From JAAZNV01 sp035358315 (lineage in GTDB: Bacteria; Patescibacteriota; WWE3; UBA101185; UBA10185), in NCBI GenBank assembly GCA_035358315.1, contig DAOPPB010000006.1:1-39670 (forward strand): a stretch of 39,670 nt of DNA. The letters are read 5' to 3'. Made by a program: the position numbers and the translations under genes. Below, piece by piece: positions 1-7,258 of this stretch. Under the pieces are notes generated by a model. The model was not told where the DNA came from, did no database searches, and saw nothing but the letters and a program-made list of their open reading frames with translations. The number at the start of each line of letters is the position of its first letter. The stretch's first letter is position 1.

Positions 1-123
1 GTCGAAATGGCTTTAATGATGGCATGAAGACGCCGGGCCCGGCCCGGACAGGGCCGGGCCTAGACAGGGCTCAGCCCGGCACGGGCTGAGCCCGGAAGAA
101 CCCCGACGTGCTAAAATATCTCC
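1..123. repeat. Two tandem GC-rich hairpins upstream of pgk
   Basis: Two perfect inverted repeats stand side by side in DNA that is otherwise AT-rich. The first has a 10-bp stem (GGCCCGGCCC at 36-45, its complement at 51-60) with loop GGACA. The second has a 12-bp stem (GGGCTCAGCCCG at 67-78, its complement at 82-93) with loop GCA. Neither is followed by a T-run, so they do not look like ordinary intrinsic terminators. Bases 1-27 could be the last codons of an upstream gene (frame 1 reads VEMALMMA then TGA), too short to identify. A similar CCGGGC-type palindrome lies inside valS at 32074-32105, which suggests a dispersed repeat family. Confidence 0.75.
109..117 (+). promoter_or_regulatory. 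Extended -10 box of pgk, leaderless start
   Basis: TGCTAAAAT is an extended -10 (TG-N-TAAAAT). Only 6 nt separate it from the pgk ATG at 124, so the expected transcription start falls on or next to the A of the start codon. No ribosome-binding site could fit in between. Confidence 0.6.
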
Positions 124-1116
124 ATGAACATAAAACCGCTGTCCGAGGCCCCCATAAATAAAAATACAAAAGTACTCGTAAGGTGCGATCTTGATGTCCC
201 CATAAAAAACGGCATTATAGAAGAGACTTTCAGACTTGATTCTTCTCTCCCGACGCTAAAATACATAATAGAAAAAGGCGGTTTTCCAATAATTGTGGGA
301 CATATCGGCAGACCAGACGGTGTTTTTTCACCCGAACTAAGCACAAAACAACTTCTCCCCTACTTCAACGAAAACTTAGGCGAAGGAAATTTTGAACTTT
401 TGGAAAATTTAAGATTTGATCCAAGAGAAGAAGAAAACGATGAAGAATTTGCAAAAGAATTAGCGTCAAAAGGTCAAATCTATGTCAATGATAGTTTTGC
501 CACCTGCCATAGAAATCACGCCTCAATCACCGGGATAACAAAATTTCTCCCGTCTTTTGCCGGAATTGCACTCCAAAGAGAAATATCCAATCTTAAAAAA
601 GTAACCGAAAATCCCGAAAGACCTTTATCAGTTATAATTGGGGGCTCAAAACTGGAGAGCAAACTTCCCGTAATAGAAAAATTTCAGAAAACCGCAGATT
701 ACATAATGCTAAGTTCTCTTCTTTCAGCAAACTGGAGTAAAGAAATTACTCAAAACCTAATATTATCCGATAACAGAGACACAGTTTCAAAAGACATAAA
801 TGAAAAAACAAGACAAAAATTTATAGAAATAATTGAAAAATCCAGGACAGTTTTGTGGGCCGGACCTTTAGGAATGTATGAAGAAGAAAAATATATTGCC
901 GGAACAAAGGCGGTAGCGGAAAAAATAGCGGAACTTACCCAAAACAACAAACTCTACTCCATCATCGGAGGAGGAGACACCGTTGCGGCAATAAACAAAT
1001 TAGGATTATTAAACAAATTCAGCTTCGTATCCGGAGGCGGAAGCGCAATGCTTGAATTTCTATCAAAAGGAACACTTCCCGGAATTGAGGCTTTGGAACA
1101 ATGCCAAAAATATTAA
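124..1116 (+). CDS. pgk: Phosphoglycerate kinase
   Basis: Cytoplasmic glycolytic enzyme that transfers phosphate between 1,3-bisphosphoglycerate and ADP. Family motifs run in order: VRCDLDVP (usually DFNVP) near residues 19-26, GHIGRPDG, LLENLRFD, YVNDSFATCHRNHAS, GGSKLESK (nucleotide-binding loop), VLWAGPLGMYE and IGGGDT, then a C-terminal SGGGSAMLEFL block where most family members have STGGGA. At 330 aa it is clearly shorter than the usual 390-415 aa, with missing segments in both lobes, but every signature block is present. The start at 124 is supported by the -10 box 6 nt upstream. The end overlaps the ferredoxin gene by 16 nt, and tpiA follows further down, so it heads a glycolytic operon. 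Confidence 0.96.
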   Translation: MNIKPLSEAPINKNTKVLVRCDLDVPIKNGIIEETFRLDSSLPTLKYIIEKGGFPIIVGHIGRPDGVFSPELSTKQLLPYFNENLGEGNFELLENLRFDPREEENDEEFAKELASKGQIYVNDSFATCHRNHASITGITKFLPSFAGIALQREISNLKKVTENPERPLSVIIGGSKLESKLPVIEKFQKTADYIMLSSLLSANWSKEITQNLILSDNRDTVSKDINEKTRQKFIEIIEKSRTVLWAGPLGMYEEEKYIAGTKAVAEKIAELTQNNKLYSIIGGGDTVAAINKLGLLNKFSFVSGGGSAMLEFLSKGTLPGIEALEQCQKY

Positions 1117-1430
1117 AACCTACACAACCGGAAAAATGCATCGGGTGTGAAATGTGCGTCTTTGAAGCGCAAAGACAATTAAAAAAAGTCGGGATGGAAG
1201 AATCTCTCATTAGAGTTTTTAGAAAAAAGTCCGATGGAAAACAAAATGTAGAGTTTGAATTAGAAATAGACCCGAGAATTAATATCTTAGATATAGAGAA
1301 AATATCGTCAATTTGCCCACGTAAAGTTTTTGAAGTTTTAATCGAACAGGATTTGGTAGATGACAAAGATCAAAAACACGAAAAAAGCGCCGAGCAAGAA
1401 AAAGATATAGAACGAAAAAAAGGTTTATGA
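1101..1430 (+). CDS. Small 4Fe-4S ferredoxin-like protein
   Basis: A 109-aa protein with one ferredoxin-type cluster motif: C13-x2-C16-x2-C19 near the N-terminus and the remote fourth ligand in ICPRKVFEV (C72, Cys-Pro as in ferredoxins). The spacing between the two parts is unusually long, and residues 85-109 are a charged tail rich in Lys, Glu and Asp. It overlaps pgk by 16 nt and is followed 18 nt later by an AOR-like gene. Ferredoxins commonly serve AOR-family enzymes as electron partner, so a role as partner of the next protein is a reasonable inference. The exact redox role is not visible in the sequence. Confidence 0.8.
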   Translation: MPKILKPTQPEKCIGCEMCVFEAQRQLKKVGMEESLIRVFRKKSDGKQNVEFELEIDPRINILDIEKISSICPRKVFEVLIEQDLVDDKDQKHEKSAEQEKDIERKKGL

Positions 1431-1448
1431 TCGAGGAAAATTTACAAA

Positions 1449-2291
1449 ATGATTAATACTACAGTAAAAAAAGTATTGGATATAGATTTAGAAACACAGA
1501 AAGCTGAAACAAAAAGCTTCACAGATCTAAACAACTATTTTGGAGGCACAGGACTAGGACTAAAACTACTGGAAATGTATTCGGAAAAAAACCCTCTAAT
1601 CATATCCACAGGGCCTCTTAATGGATTCTTTCCGTTTGTATCAAAAGCATCAATTGTTTTAATCAACGATGGGGCTGTGGAAGATATTTACTTAGGAGGA
1701 AGCATATCAACAAGAATAAAATTTGCGGGGTTGGATTCAATAGTAATTCATGGAACGGCAAAAGAAGAAACTGTAATAGAAATTCAAAACTCAAATGCCT
1801 TTTTAAAAGAAGGGGGTACGGATCTAGAATCCCTAGGCCTCCCGGGAAAAAGAACTGTAATAGAATTTGATGGGAAAAAAGTAATTTCAGACCAATACTT
1901 CACTACTCCGGAAAATTATTTAGAAAAAAAATTTATTGAAAAAAACATAAAAGGATTGTCAATCACAGGAACGGAAGTATATTCCCCTAAGGACTTTGAC
2001 GAATACAAAAATTTATATGAAGAAATACTCAATCGAAAAAATGAGCTTAGCGTCGAAATGGGCGGTTATCCTTCATGCTCGGGTTGTCCGATGGGGTGTG
2101 GAAAATCCAAAATTGGAGAAATAGGAGGAAATATCTTGTTAAATAGTCTTGTCGCCTGTCAATATGCAGATAAAATATACACAGACATAGGAACGGTTTT
2201 TTCATGTTTAAATTCGCTGGGATACGAATACACCCACGAAGACATAGAAAATCTTCCTACTCTTGTGGAACAAACAATTAAAAAAATATGA
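1449..2291 (+). CDS. Truncated aldehyde:ferredoxin oxidoreductase-like protein
   Basis: A 280-aa protein that resembles the N-terminal part of the AOR family, which is normally about 600 aa. Residues 31-40 (FGGTGLGLKL) match the GGRGLG block, PLIISTGPLNG at 49-59 matches the family's TGPL segment, and YLGGSISTRIKFAGLDSIVIHG at 81-102 matches the GG...K-AG-D-I-I-G block. C210-x2-C213-x3-C217 reproduces the spacing of the first three AOR iron-sulfur ligands; C237 or C253 could be the fourth. Most of the domains that complete the tungsto- or molybdopterin site are absent. It lies between a ferredoxin gene and tpiA, overlapping tpiA by 4 nt (ATGA). AOR-family glyceraldehyde-3-phosphate:ferredoxin oxidoreductases exist in archaea, so a link to glycolysis is tempting, but activity of such a short form is unproven. 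Confidence 0.7.
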   Translation: MINTTVKKVLDIDLETQKAETKSFTDLNNYFGGTGLGLKLLEMYSEKNPLIISTGPLNGFFPFVSKASIVLINDGAVEDIYLGGSISTRIKFAGLDSIVIHGTAKEETVIEIQNSNAFLKEGGTDLESLGLPGKRTVIEFDGKKVISDQYFTTPENYLEKKFIEKNIKGLSITGTEVYSPKDFDEYKNLYEEILNRKNELSVEMGGYPSCSGCPMGCGKSKIGEIGGNILLNSLVACQYADKIYTDIGTVFSCLNSLGYEYTHEDIENLPTLVEQTIKKI

Positions 2292-2986
2292 AATATGTAA
2301 TCGCAAATTGGAAAATGAATATGGACTCAAAAGACCTCGCCGACTGGGTCGGACCTTTTAGCAGATACTACAAAAAAATAAAAAAAGATTGGAAAAAGAA
2401 AAAAATCCCCGAAGAAAGATGGCCTAAAACAATTCTCTGCCCCTCTTTAATATTCGTTCCCGCAATGCGCGAAATTTCCCAAAAAATGGGAGTAGAAATT
2501 GGAGTACAGGATGTCTCCCCTTTTGACAGAGGCCCCCACACAGGAGAAACAGGAGCATTTCAAATAAAAAGTTTCTGCAGATATGCAATCATCGGACACA
2601 GCGAAAGACAGGAACCGGTTGAAGTAGTCGCAAGAAAAAGAGATGTATGTTTAAGAGAAGGCATAACTCCGATAATTTGCTTCGTAAACCCGGCAGATTT
2701 AATAAAACTTTACAAAGAAGGATGCGTAATGGCATGGGAAGACCCCCAGAACATATCAGTAAACGGAGTTTACCGCGCAGAAGATCCGGCAAAAATTTCC
2801 GCCATCACCGATGAAATAAGAAAAATAATACCGCCGGAAGCGGCGTTGATATACGGCGGATCGGTCAACGAAAAAAACGCCTCTTCAATATCAAAAATCA
2901 ACGGGCTAAACGGAGTTCTTGTGGGAAACGCGAGTCTTGATTCGGAAATTTTTGCCGCTATAATTCGTTATTACGTTCAGGATTAA
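2288..2986 (+). CDS. tpiA: Triosephosphate isomerase
   Basis: Cytoplasmic enzyme interconverting dihydroxyacetone phosphate and glyceraldehyde 3-phosphate. The active-site residues are visible: Lys9 in IANWKMN, His104 in IIGHSERQ and Glu151 in MAWEDPQN. The phosphate-binding end is YGGSVNEKNA and GVLVGNASL. The flexible loop after the catalytic Glu is unusual: most enzymes read YEPVWAIGTG, this one reads WEDPQNISVNG, so the loop that closes over the substrate has diverged. Residues 26-46 form a very Lys-rich insertion. It is the last glycolytic gene of the pgk operon and is coupled to the AOR-like gene by an ATGA overlap. Confidence 0.93.
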   Translation: MKYVIANWKMNMDSKDLADWVGPFSRYYKKIKKDWKKKKIPEERWPKTILCPSLIFVPAMREISQKMGVEIGVQDVSPFDRGPHTGETGAFQIKSFCRYAIIGHSERQEPVEVVARKRDVCLREGITPIICFVNPADLIKLYKEGCVMAWEDPQNISVNGVYRAEDPAKISAITDEIRKIIPPEAALIYGGSVNEKNASSISKINGLNGVLVGNASLDSEIFAAIIRYYVQD

Positions 2987-3009
2987 GTTTTCCCTGCGTT
3001 TTCAAATAA

Positions 3010-4176
3010 ATGAAATATACTGACATATCAAAACAGAAAAAACTTTCGGAAAAAAACTCTAAGAACAGTAAAAGCAAAGGTGTTGCAAAGCTTTTTATAT
3101 TATTCGCCGTAATAATTTCGGCCGGCATTCTTTTCTATTTTTTCAGAGATAGAGTAAAAAAAGAGTTCAGTCCCGTATCTATCGTCGGTGGCACGGAAAA
3201 AATAAACATAAAACAAACCGACGGAAGGACGAACATTTTAATTCTTGGTTCAGACAAAAGGGATTTCGGTTCCGAGAGTGGTAGAAACTCCTTAACGGAT
3301 ACGATTTTAGTCGCCTCGATAGGTAACGTTGATAATGACGTTGTGCTTATTTCACTTCCCCGCGATCTTTGGATTAACAACTACACTCTTGAAAATGGGT
3401 ACAATTATTCATCAAAAATAAATGAGGTATATGCCAACGCCGGAATAGAAGAACTTAAAAAGCAGATGGAAGTAGTTTTGGGAATTCCTATTCACTATTA
3501 TGTCATGGTTACATTTGATTTGTTTGAAAATATTATAGACACGCTCGGAGGAATAGAAGTAAATGTTGAAAATTCTTTCACCGATTACGCCTATCCAGTA
3601 GAAGGAAAAGAAAACGACACCTGCGGGAGAACTCAGGAAGAAGCGGACAAAATCATCAAGGAAGAGCAGGAAAAAGGTATAGAGCTTGATGCTTTGGCGG
3701 TTTTCCCATGCAGATATGAAATAGTAAAATTCGAACAGGGTCCGCAAACCATGGACGGAAAAACGGCTCTCAAATATGCCCGCTCCCGACACGGTGATAA
3801 CGGTGAAGGAACGGATTTTGCAAGGTCAAAAAGGCAGCAAAATGTTATTTTGGCGGTAAAAAATAAGGCGCTATCTCTTAAAACTTTGACAAATATTTCA
3901 AAATTAAAAGAACTCTATAATCAATATGTAAATAATGTTGAAACAGACATAGACCTTCAGGTGATTCAAAGTTTATATCAACTCTCCCAGCGGCTGGATT
4001 TTGAGAAAGTAACTTCAATTGTGATTGATAATAGCGATAATCCCGATGAAGGGGGTTTGTTATACCATCCGACCGACGGTACTTTATACGGAAAAAATTG
4101 GGTTTTGGTTCCGCAGGCAGGAGATTATTCCCAGATTCACGCGTACGTTCAAAAATATCTCTTCGGAAATAAGTAG
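3010..4176 (+). CDS. LytR-CpsA-Psr (LCP) family cell-wall ligase
   Basis: A membrane-anchored enzyme of the type that transfers lipid-linked glycopolymers to peptidoglycan. A Lys-rich cytoplasmic N-terminus is followed by one membrane helix at about residues 27-45, then the LCP domain. LCP hallmarks are NILILGSDKR, TDTILVASI, VVLISLPRDLWI, KINEVYANAG, the LGGIEVNV segment and the Arg-rich KYARSRHGDNGEGTDFARSKRQQ. A Cys-containing insertion (CGRTQEEADKII...FPCRYEI) sits just before the last block. It starts 23 nt after tpiA on the same strand with no evident promoter, so it may be read through from the glycolytic operon. It fits the window's surface-assembly genes. Confidence 0.9.
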   Translation: MKYTDISKQKKLSEKNSKNSKSKGVAKLFILFAVIISAGILFYFFRDRVKKEFSPVSIVGGTEKINIKQTDGRTNILILGSDKRDFGSESGRNSLTDTILVASIGNVDNDVVLISLPRDLWINNYTLENGYNYSSKINEVYANAGIEELKKQMEVVLGIPIHYYVMVTFDLFENIIDTLGGIEVNVENSFTDYAYPVEGKENDTCGRTQEEADKIIKEEQEKGIELDALAVFPCRYEIVKFEQGPQTMDGKTALKYARSRHGDNGEGTDFARSKRQQNVILAVKNKALSLKTLTNISKLKELYNQYVNNVETDIDLQVIQSLYQLSQRLDFEKVTSIVIDNSDNPDEGGLLYHPTDGTLYGKNWVLVPQAGDYSQIHAYVQKYLFGNK

Positions 4177-4310
4177 AAAATAAAAAAAGTAATCACAAAA
4201 TAAACGATCGAAGAAGTAATCTACGCTAACCAAAAAACCGGTGCTAATCAAAATCCGATAAATATATCATCTCCTAACAGCAAATCTTGGGTAAATTTTC
4301 TTTTTTAAGT

Positions 4311-4316
4311 TAAAAT
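4311..4316 (+). promoter_or_regulatory. -10 box of holA, leaderless start
   Basis: TAAAAT with 6 nt to the holA ATG at 4323. A possible -35 (TTGGGT, 4287-4292) stands 18 nt upstream. The rest of the 146-nt gap after the LCP gene is AT-rich, with no other structure that I can see. Confidence 0.5.
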
Positions 4317-4322
4317 AGTTGC

Positions 4323-5024
4323 ATGATATACATAGTTCATGGAAACGATATTTCGAAATCCCGGCTTTTAATACAAAATCAGCAGAAAAAAATGGGTTTG
4401 GAATCAAGACTGGAATTAAAAATATCTGAAATCACCCCTACACAATTACTGGAAAAAAGCCGTTCAAAAGACCTTTTCGGAAACCCCCCGTTTATAGTTC
4501 TGGATGTATCAGATGCCGGAAGAATGGATTTATCACCTTTTGTTGAAAAAATGAAAGAAATACCGGATTTGGCCACTTTAATAATATTGTCAGAAAAAGA
4601 ACTCCCTAAAAGCAACATTTTTATTAAAAATCTTCAGAACTTAAAAGCAAAATTAAATCTGAATGAAACCGCTCCCCAAAGCAACATATTCAATCTCGTA
4701 GATGCCGTTTTTTACAGACAAAGAGAAAGGGCCTATCGGGAATTGTCAAAGCTACAAAATGACGCCGTTTCCCCATTTGAAATTTTTTCTACTCTACTCT
4801 ACGGACTAAGAACCATAGCAACGGTAAAGTTCGAATCTCCTTCATACAAAAAATTGTCCGATTTTGTAAAAAGAAAAGCGCAGGCGCAATCAAAACTATT
4901 TTCAAAAGAGCAGATAATTGATTTGTTTGAAAAGTTAAGGAAAATTGATATGGAGTCAAAACTAAGCGAAATAGATGAAGATTTATTAATTCCGATGGTG
5001 ATAGAGACAGTATTAAATTCTTAA
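4323..5024 (+). CDS. holA: DNA polymerase III delta subunit-like protein
   Basis: Clamp-loader subunit that opens the sliding clamp during replication. The 233-aa protein opens with MIYIVHGNDISKSR, the typical start of HolA-type proteins (nucleotide-fold domain lacking a working P-loop). A central segment, DLATLIILSEKELPKSNIFIKNL, and a helical C-terminal part, PFEIFSTLLYGLRTIATVKF...LFEKLRKIDMESKLSEIDEDLL, resemble the delta collar domain. It is about 100 aa shorter than typical HolA. Position helps: holA and rpsT are neighbours upstream of lepA in many bacteria, and rpsT lies 3 kb downstream here. The call rests on pattern and synteny, not on one decisive motif. Confidence 0.75.
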   Translation: MIYIVHGNDISKSRLLIQNQQKKMGLESRLELKISEITPTQLLEKSRSKDLFGNPPFIVLDVSDAGRMDLSPFVEKMKEIPDLATLIILSEKELPKSNIFIKNLQNLKAKLNLNETAPQSNIFNLVDAVFYRQRERAYRELSKLQNDAVSPFEIFSTLLYGLRTIATVKFESPSYKKLSDFVKRKAQAQSKLFSKEQIIDLFEKLRKIDMESKLSEIDEDLLIPMVIETVLNS

Positions 5025-5082
5025 ATAAAATAAAAAGATAAAAATTAAGCAAAATTTAAAAGATTTTAAAATTCTAAAATAT

Positions 5083-5118
5083 CAGGATCATAAACAGGAT
5101 TACAAACAGGATTATAAA
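5083..5118 (+). repeat. Three 12-bp tandem repeats in the sortase leader
   Basis: CAGGATCATAAA, CAGGATTACAAA and CAGGATTATAAA follow each other without a gap and end 1 nt before the sortase ATG at 5120. Each unit carries AGGAT, so the last one can serve as Shine-Dalgarno sequence (AGGA at 5108-5111). A -10-like TAAAAT lies at 5075-5080, which would make the repeats the whole 5' leader. Confidence 0.8.
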
Positions 5119-5119
5119 A

Positions 5120-5848
5120 ATGTCCGCCGAAAACACAAATAAAAAAATTTACTTGAAAGACAAATCCTCCGACCCGATATACAAAACGGTAAATTTTCCT
5201 TTTTTCTTTAAAACCAGAATACTTTCGGGACTGCTCATGGCGCTCGGATTTATAGTACTCGGAACTCAGGTGGTTCTTCCTCTGATTTTTTTCAAAACTC
5301 AGGACAAGGTGATAAAACCGATGGAACAAACCGTTCTTGGAGTGGCCACGGGATTCAAAAATTTTGATTTTCAGGAAATAAAGGAAAACACTAAATATAT
5401 TGAGAAAAAAGACAGCATTTCGGAATATTTTTATATCACAATACCGAAGCTCAAGATTAATAACGCGTTGGTTAAAAGTGAATTTGACGGTCCGAGCCCT
5501 GATGATTTCTTAGGACATTATAAGGGATCCGCATTGCCGGGAGAAACAGGAAATACATTTATTTACGGGCACTCGGTGCTCCCGTGGTTTTTTAATCCAA
5601 AAAATTACAAAACCATATTCTCCACTCTCGGAGACCTGGAAGAAGGAGATAGGTTTTCCATAAATTACAACGGAAAAGAACTTGTTTATGAAGTAAAAGA
5701 AAAGAATGTTCTTCCTCCGAACGAAGTAAATCCTCTGGAAATCTGGCGCCCAAAATATCTGAACGAGTCAACGGTTACTCTGATGACATGCTGGCCGGCA
5801 GGGACAAAAACGAAAAGGCTTTTGGTAAAAGCTATCTTGCTGGAATAA
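5120..5848 (+). CDS. Sortase (membrane-anchored transpeptidase)
   Basis: Cysteine transpeptidase that cuts sorting signals and joins surface proteins to cell-wall or pilin acceptors. A membrane helix spans about residues 36-58, followed by the sortase barrel. Catalytic residues are His151 in IYGHSVL, Cys224 in TLMTCWPAGT and Arg233 in KTKRLLV. The early barrel motif YFYITIPKLKINNALV is also typical. The class cannot be fixed from motifs alone. The gene ends 45 nt from the convergent end of a gene for a protein with an APETG sorting signal, its likely substrate. The start is set by the repeat-borne AGGA. Confidence 0.92.
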   Translation: MSAENTNKKIYLKDKSSDPIYKTVNFPFFFKTRILSGLLMALGFIVLGTQVVLPLIFFKTQDKVIKPMEQTVLGVATGFKNFDFQEIKENTKYIEKKDSISEYFYITIPKLKINNALVKSEFDGPSPDDFLGHYKGSALPGETGNTFIYGHSVLPWFFNPKNYKTIFSTLGDLEEGDRFSINYNGKELVYEVKEKNVLPPNEVNPLEIWRPKYLNESTVTLMTCWPAGTKTKRLLVKAILLE

Positions 5849-5893
5849 TTTTCCCTGTGATAACGAGATAAAAATGGGAAATGAGTAAAATTT

Positions 5894-6526
5894 TTATAGA
5901 CCTTTGGTGGATCTCTTTTCAAACGAACTTAAAGCTATTTTTCTTGGGCCTTTAGATAAAAACAACATTGCAAATATAAAAAGCGAAAGGGAGGCCGCCA
6001 AGCCTACCGTTATGCTTGTTACTCCCGTTTCCGGAGCGCTCGATGTGGTCTGATTTACTTCCGTAGTTGACTCTGTGGCAACAGGTGTAGTATTCCCAGC
6101 GGCTATTGTAGATCCCGTAGACCCGCCTGTTCCGGTAGAACTAGCGGAAGGAGCAGATGTAGACCCCGCTAAAACCTGTCGGGAAGATGCTCCGGGAGAA
6201 ACCTTCGCCAGGTCTCCGAAAACGGAACCGTCCCCATCAACCTTATTTTTATTTTCATTTACACTACCTCCGTCTTCACTCGCACCCACAAAGCCTTTAT
6301 CACCATTTTGAGTACCTTTATCAGCCAAACCGCTGTTTTCTTTAGTAACAGTGCTTCCAGATGTCCCTAACATCAAAGACTCATCCTGCTGAGTAGATTT
6401 TGTTGTCATCAAATAATAAATAACACTGAAAATGATAAGGGATATTGACAGCGTCAAAACAAAAGTACCCAGACCTTTTGTTGTCTGATTTTTCACGCTA
6501 TAACTATTATTGTCTGTTTGGTCCAT
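5894..6526 (-). CDS. Surface protein with C-terminal APETG sorting signal
   Basis: A 210-aa protein of unknown role. It has a short cytoplasmic start, a membrane helix or signal anchor at about 21-40, a long linker rich in Ser, Thr, Gly and Ala (about 105-163), then APETG at 164-168, a hydrophobic helix (171-190) and a basic tail (KGPRK and further Lys/Arg). This C-terminus has the layout of a cell-wall sorting signal, with Ala in place of the usual Leu. The low-complexity linker is what one expects of a wall-spanning stalk. It is last in the rpsT/PilN/PilO-like operon, overlaps the preceding gene by 20 nt and faces the sortase gene. Sortase dependence is inferred. Confidence 0.7.
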   Translation of the reverse strand: MDQTDNNSYSVKNQTTKGLGTFVLTLSISLIIFSVIYYLMTTKSTQQDESLMLGTSGSTVTKENSGLADKGTQNGDKGFVGASEDGGSVNENKNKVDGDGSVFGDLAKVSPGASSRQVLAGSTSAPSASSTGTGGSTGSTIAAGNTTPVATESTTEVNQTTSSAPETGVTSITVGLAASLSLFIFAMLFLSKGPRKIALSSFEKRSTKGL

Positions 6527-6704
6527 CGGCAGGTTTACTTAAATCTCTAATAAACTCCACATCAATATTAACATTTAGAGGAGTAGCTTTGTCAAGTACT
6601 GAAGAAGGAAGAAAAATGCTCCTGTCAAATTTTGTTACACCGATTATCAGCCACATTAGTAAAACTATTAAAAATATTCCTAAAGCGGTTAAAAAATTTT
6701 TCAT
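6507..6704 (-). CDS. Small single-span membrane protein in the pilus-like operon
   Basis: A 65-aa protein with one membrane helix at about residues 5-23 and a 40-residue tail containing VNIDVEFIRDL. The start overlaps the end of the PilO-like gene (ATGA at 6704-6701) and the end overlaps the next gene by 20 nt, so translation is probably coupled. I do not recognise a family. By position (after PilN- and PilO-like genes) it stands where PilP sits in type IV pilus operons, but it is far too short and shows no PilP motif. Confidence 0.65.
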   Translation of the reverse strand: MKNFLTALGIFLIVLLMWLIIGVTKFDRSIFLPSSVLDKATPLNVNIDVEFIRDLSKPADGPNRQ

Positions 6705-7258
6705 TCCTCCCCCATTATAAAAGACCTAATACTTAAGTTTAAGTTATCATCCCTGTCCCCGATGGAATATCTAATACTCACAACTTCATTTAATTTTCGG
6801 GACTCCTCCAAATTCTTCACGAGGCTTTTTAAATCCCCTTTGCCGGATAAATTAAGCGCTATACCTACCTCCGAATTTTTTACTTCCTCAAATTTAACAC
6901 TATCTAAACTATACCCTGACTCACTAGCTAAGACAGAAAAGTCAACAAGGTAGTTTTGCGCTACAAACTCGTCCGGAAGAAACTTGTCCAAGACATTTAT
7001 ATCATCACCGACAATATCAATTTTCTCTTTTGCCAGTTTTAACTCCTCTATTTTCTTTTCAAGTTTCAAGTTACTTGTATAAAGGTCGTCCAGTAACTTA
7101 GCATTTGAAACAAAAATTTTAGATACCGGATAAAAGCCAAAAACCCCAAACACAATTAGTGTCAAGATACCCCAAACAATGTAAATCTTAGCCGACAATT
7201 CTTCATTTGAAAGAATTCTTTTTATGAGATTAATTAACTCTCCAGTTTTTTCTTTCAT
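6701..7258 (-). CDS. PilO-like membrane protein
   Basis: A 185-aa bitopic protein with a cytoplasmic N-terminus, a membrane helix at about 26-45, a coiled coil at about 52-80 and an outer domain ending in RYSIGDRDDNLNLSIRSFIMGEE. This is the layout of PilO, which pairs with PilN in the inner-membrane platform of type IV pili. The call rests on size, topology and its place directly after a PilN-like gene (4-nt overlap), since PilO proteins share few conserved residues. No pilus motor (PilB/PilT) or PilC gene is present in the window. Confidence 0.6.
   Translation of the reverse strand: MKEKTGELINLIKRILSNEELSAKIYIVWGILTLIVFGVFGFYPVSKIFVSNAKLLDDLYTSNLKLEKKIEELKLAKEKIDIVGDDINVLDKFLPDEFVAQNYLVDFSVLASESGYSLDSVKFEEVKNSEVGIALNLSGKGDLKSLVKNLEESRKLNEVVSIRYSIGDRDDNLNLSIRSFIMGEE

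Noticed and set aside
5849..5893. Possible bidirectional terminator between the convergent sortase and APETG genes
   Set aside because: Only a 6-bp TTTCCC/GGGAAA pair with a loop of about 20 nt; too weak to call.
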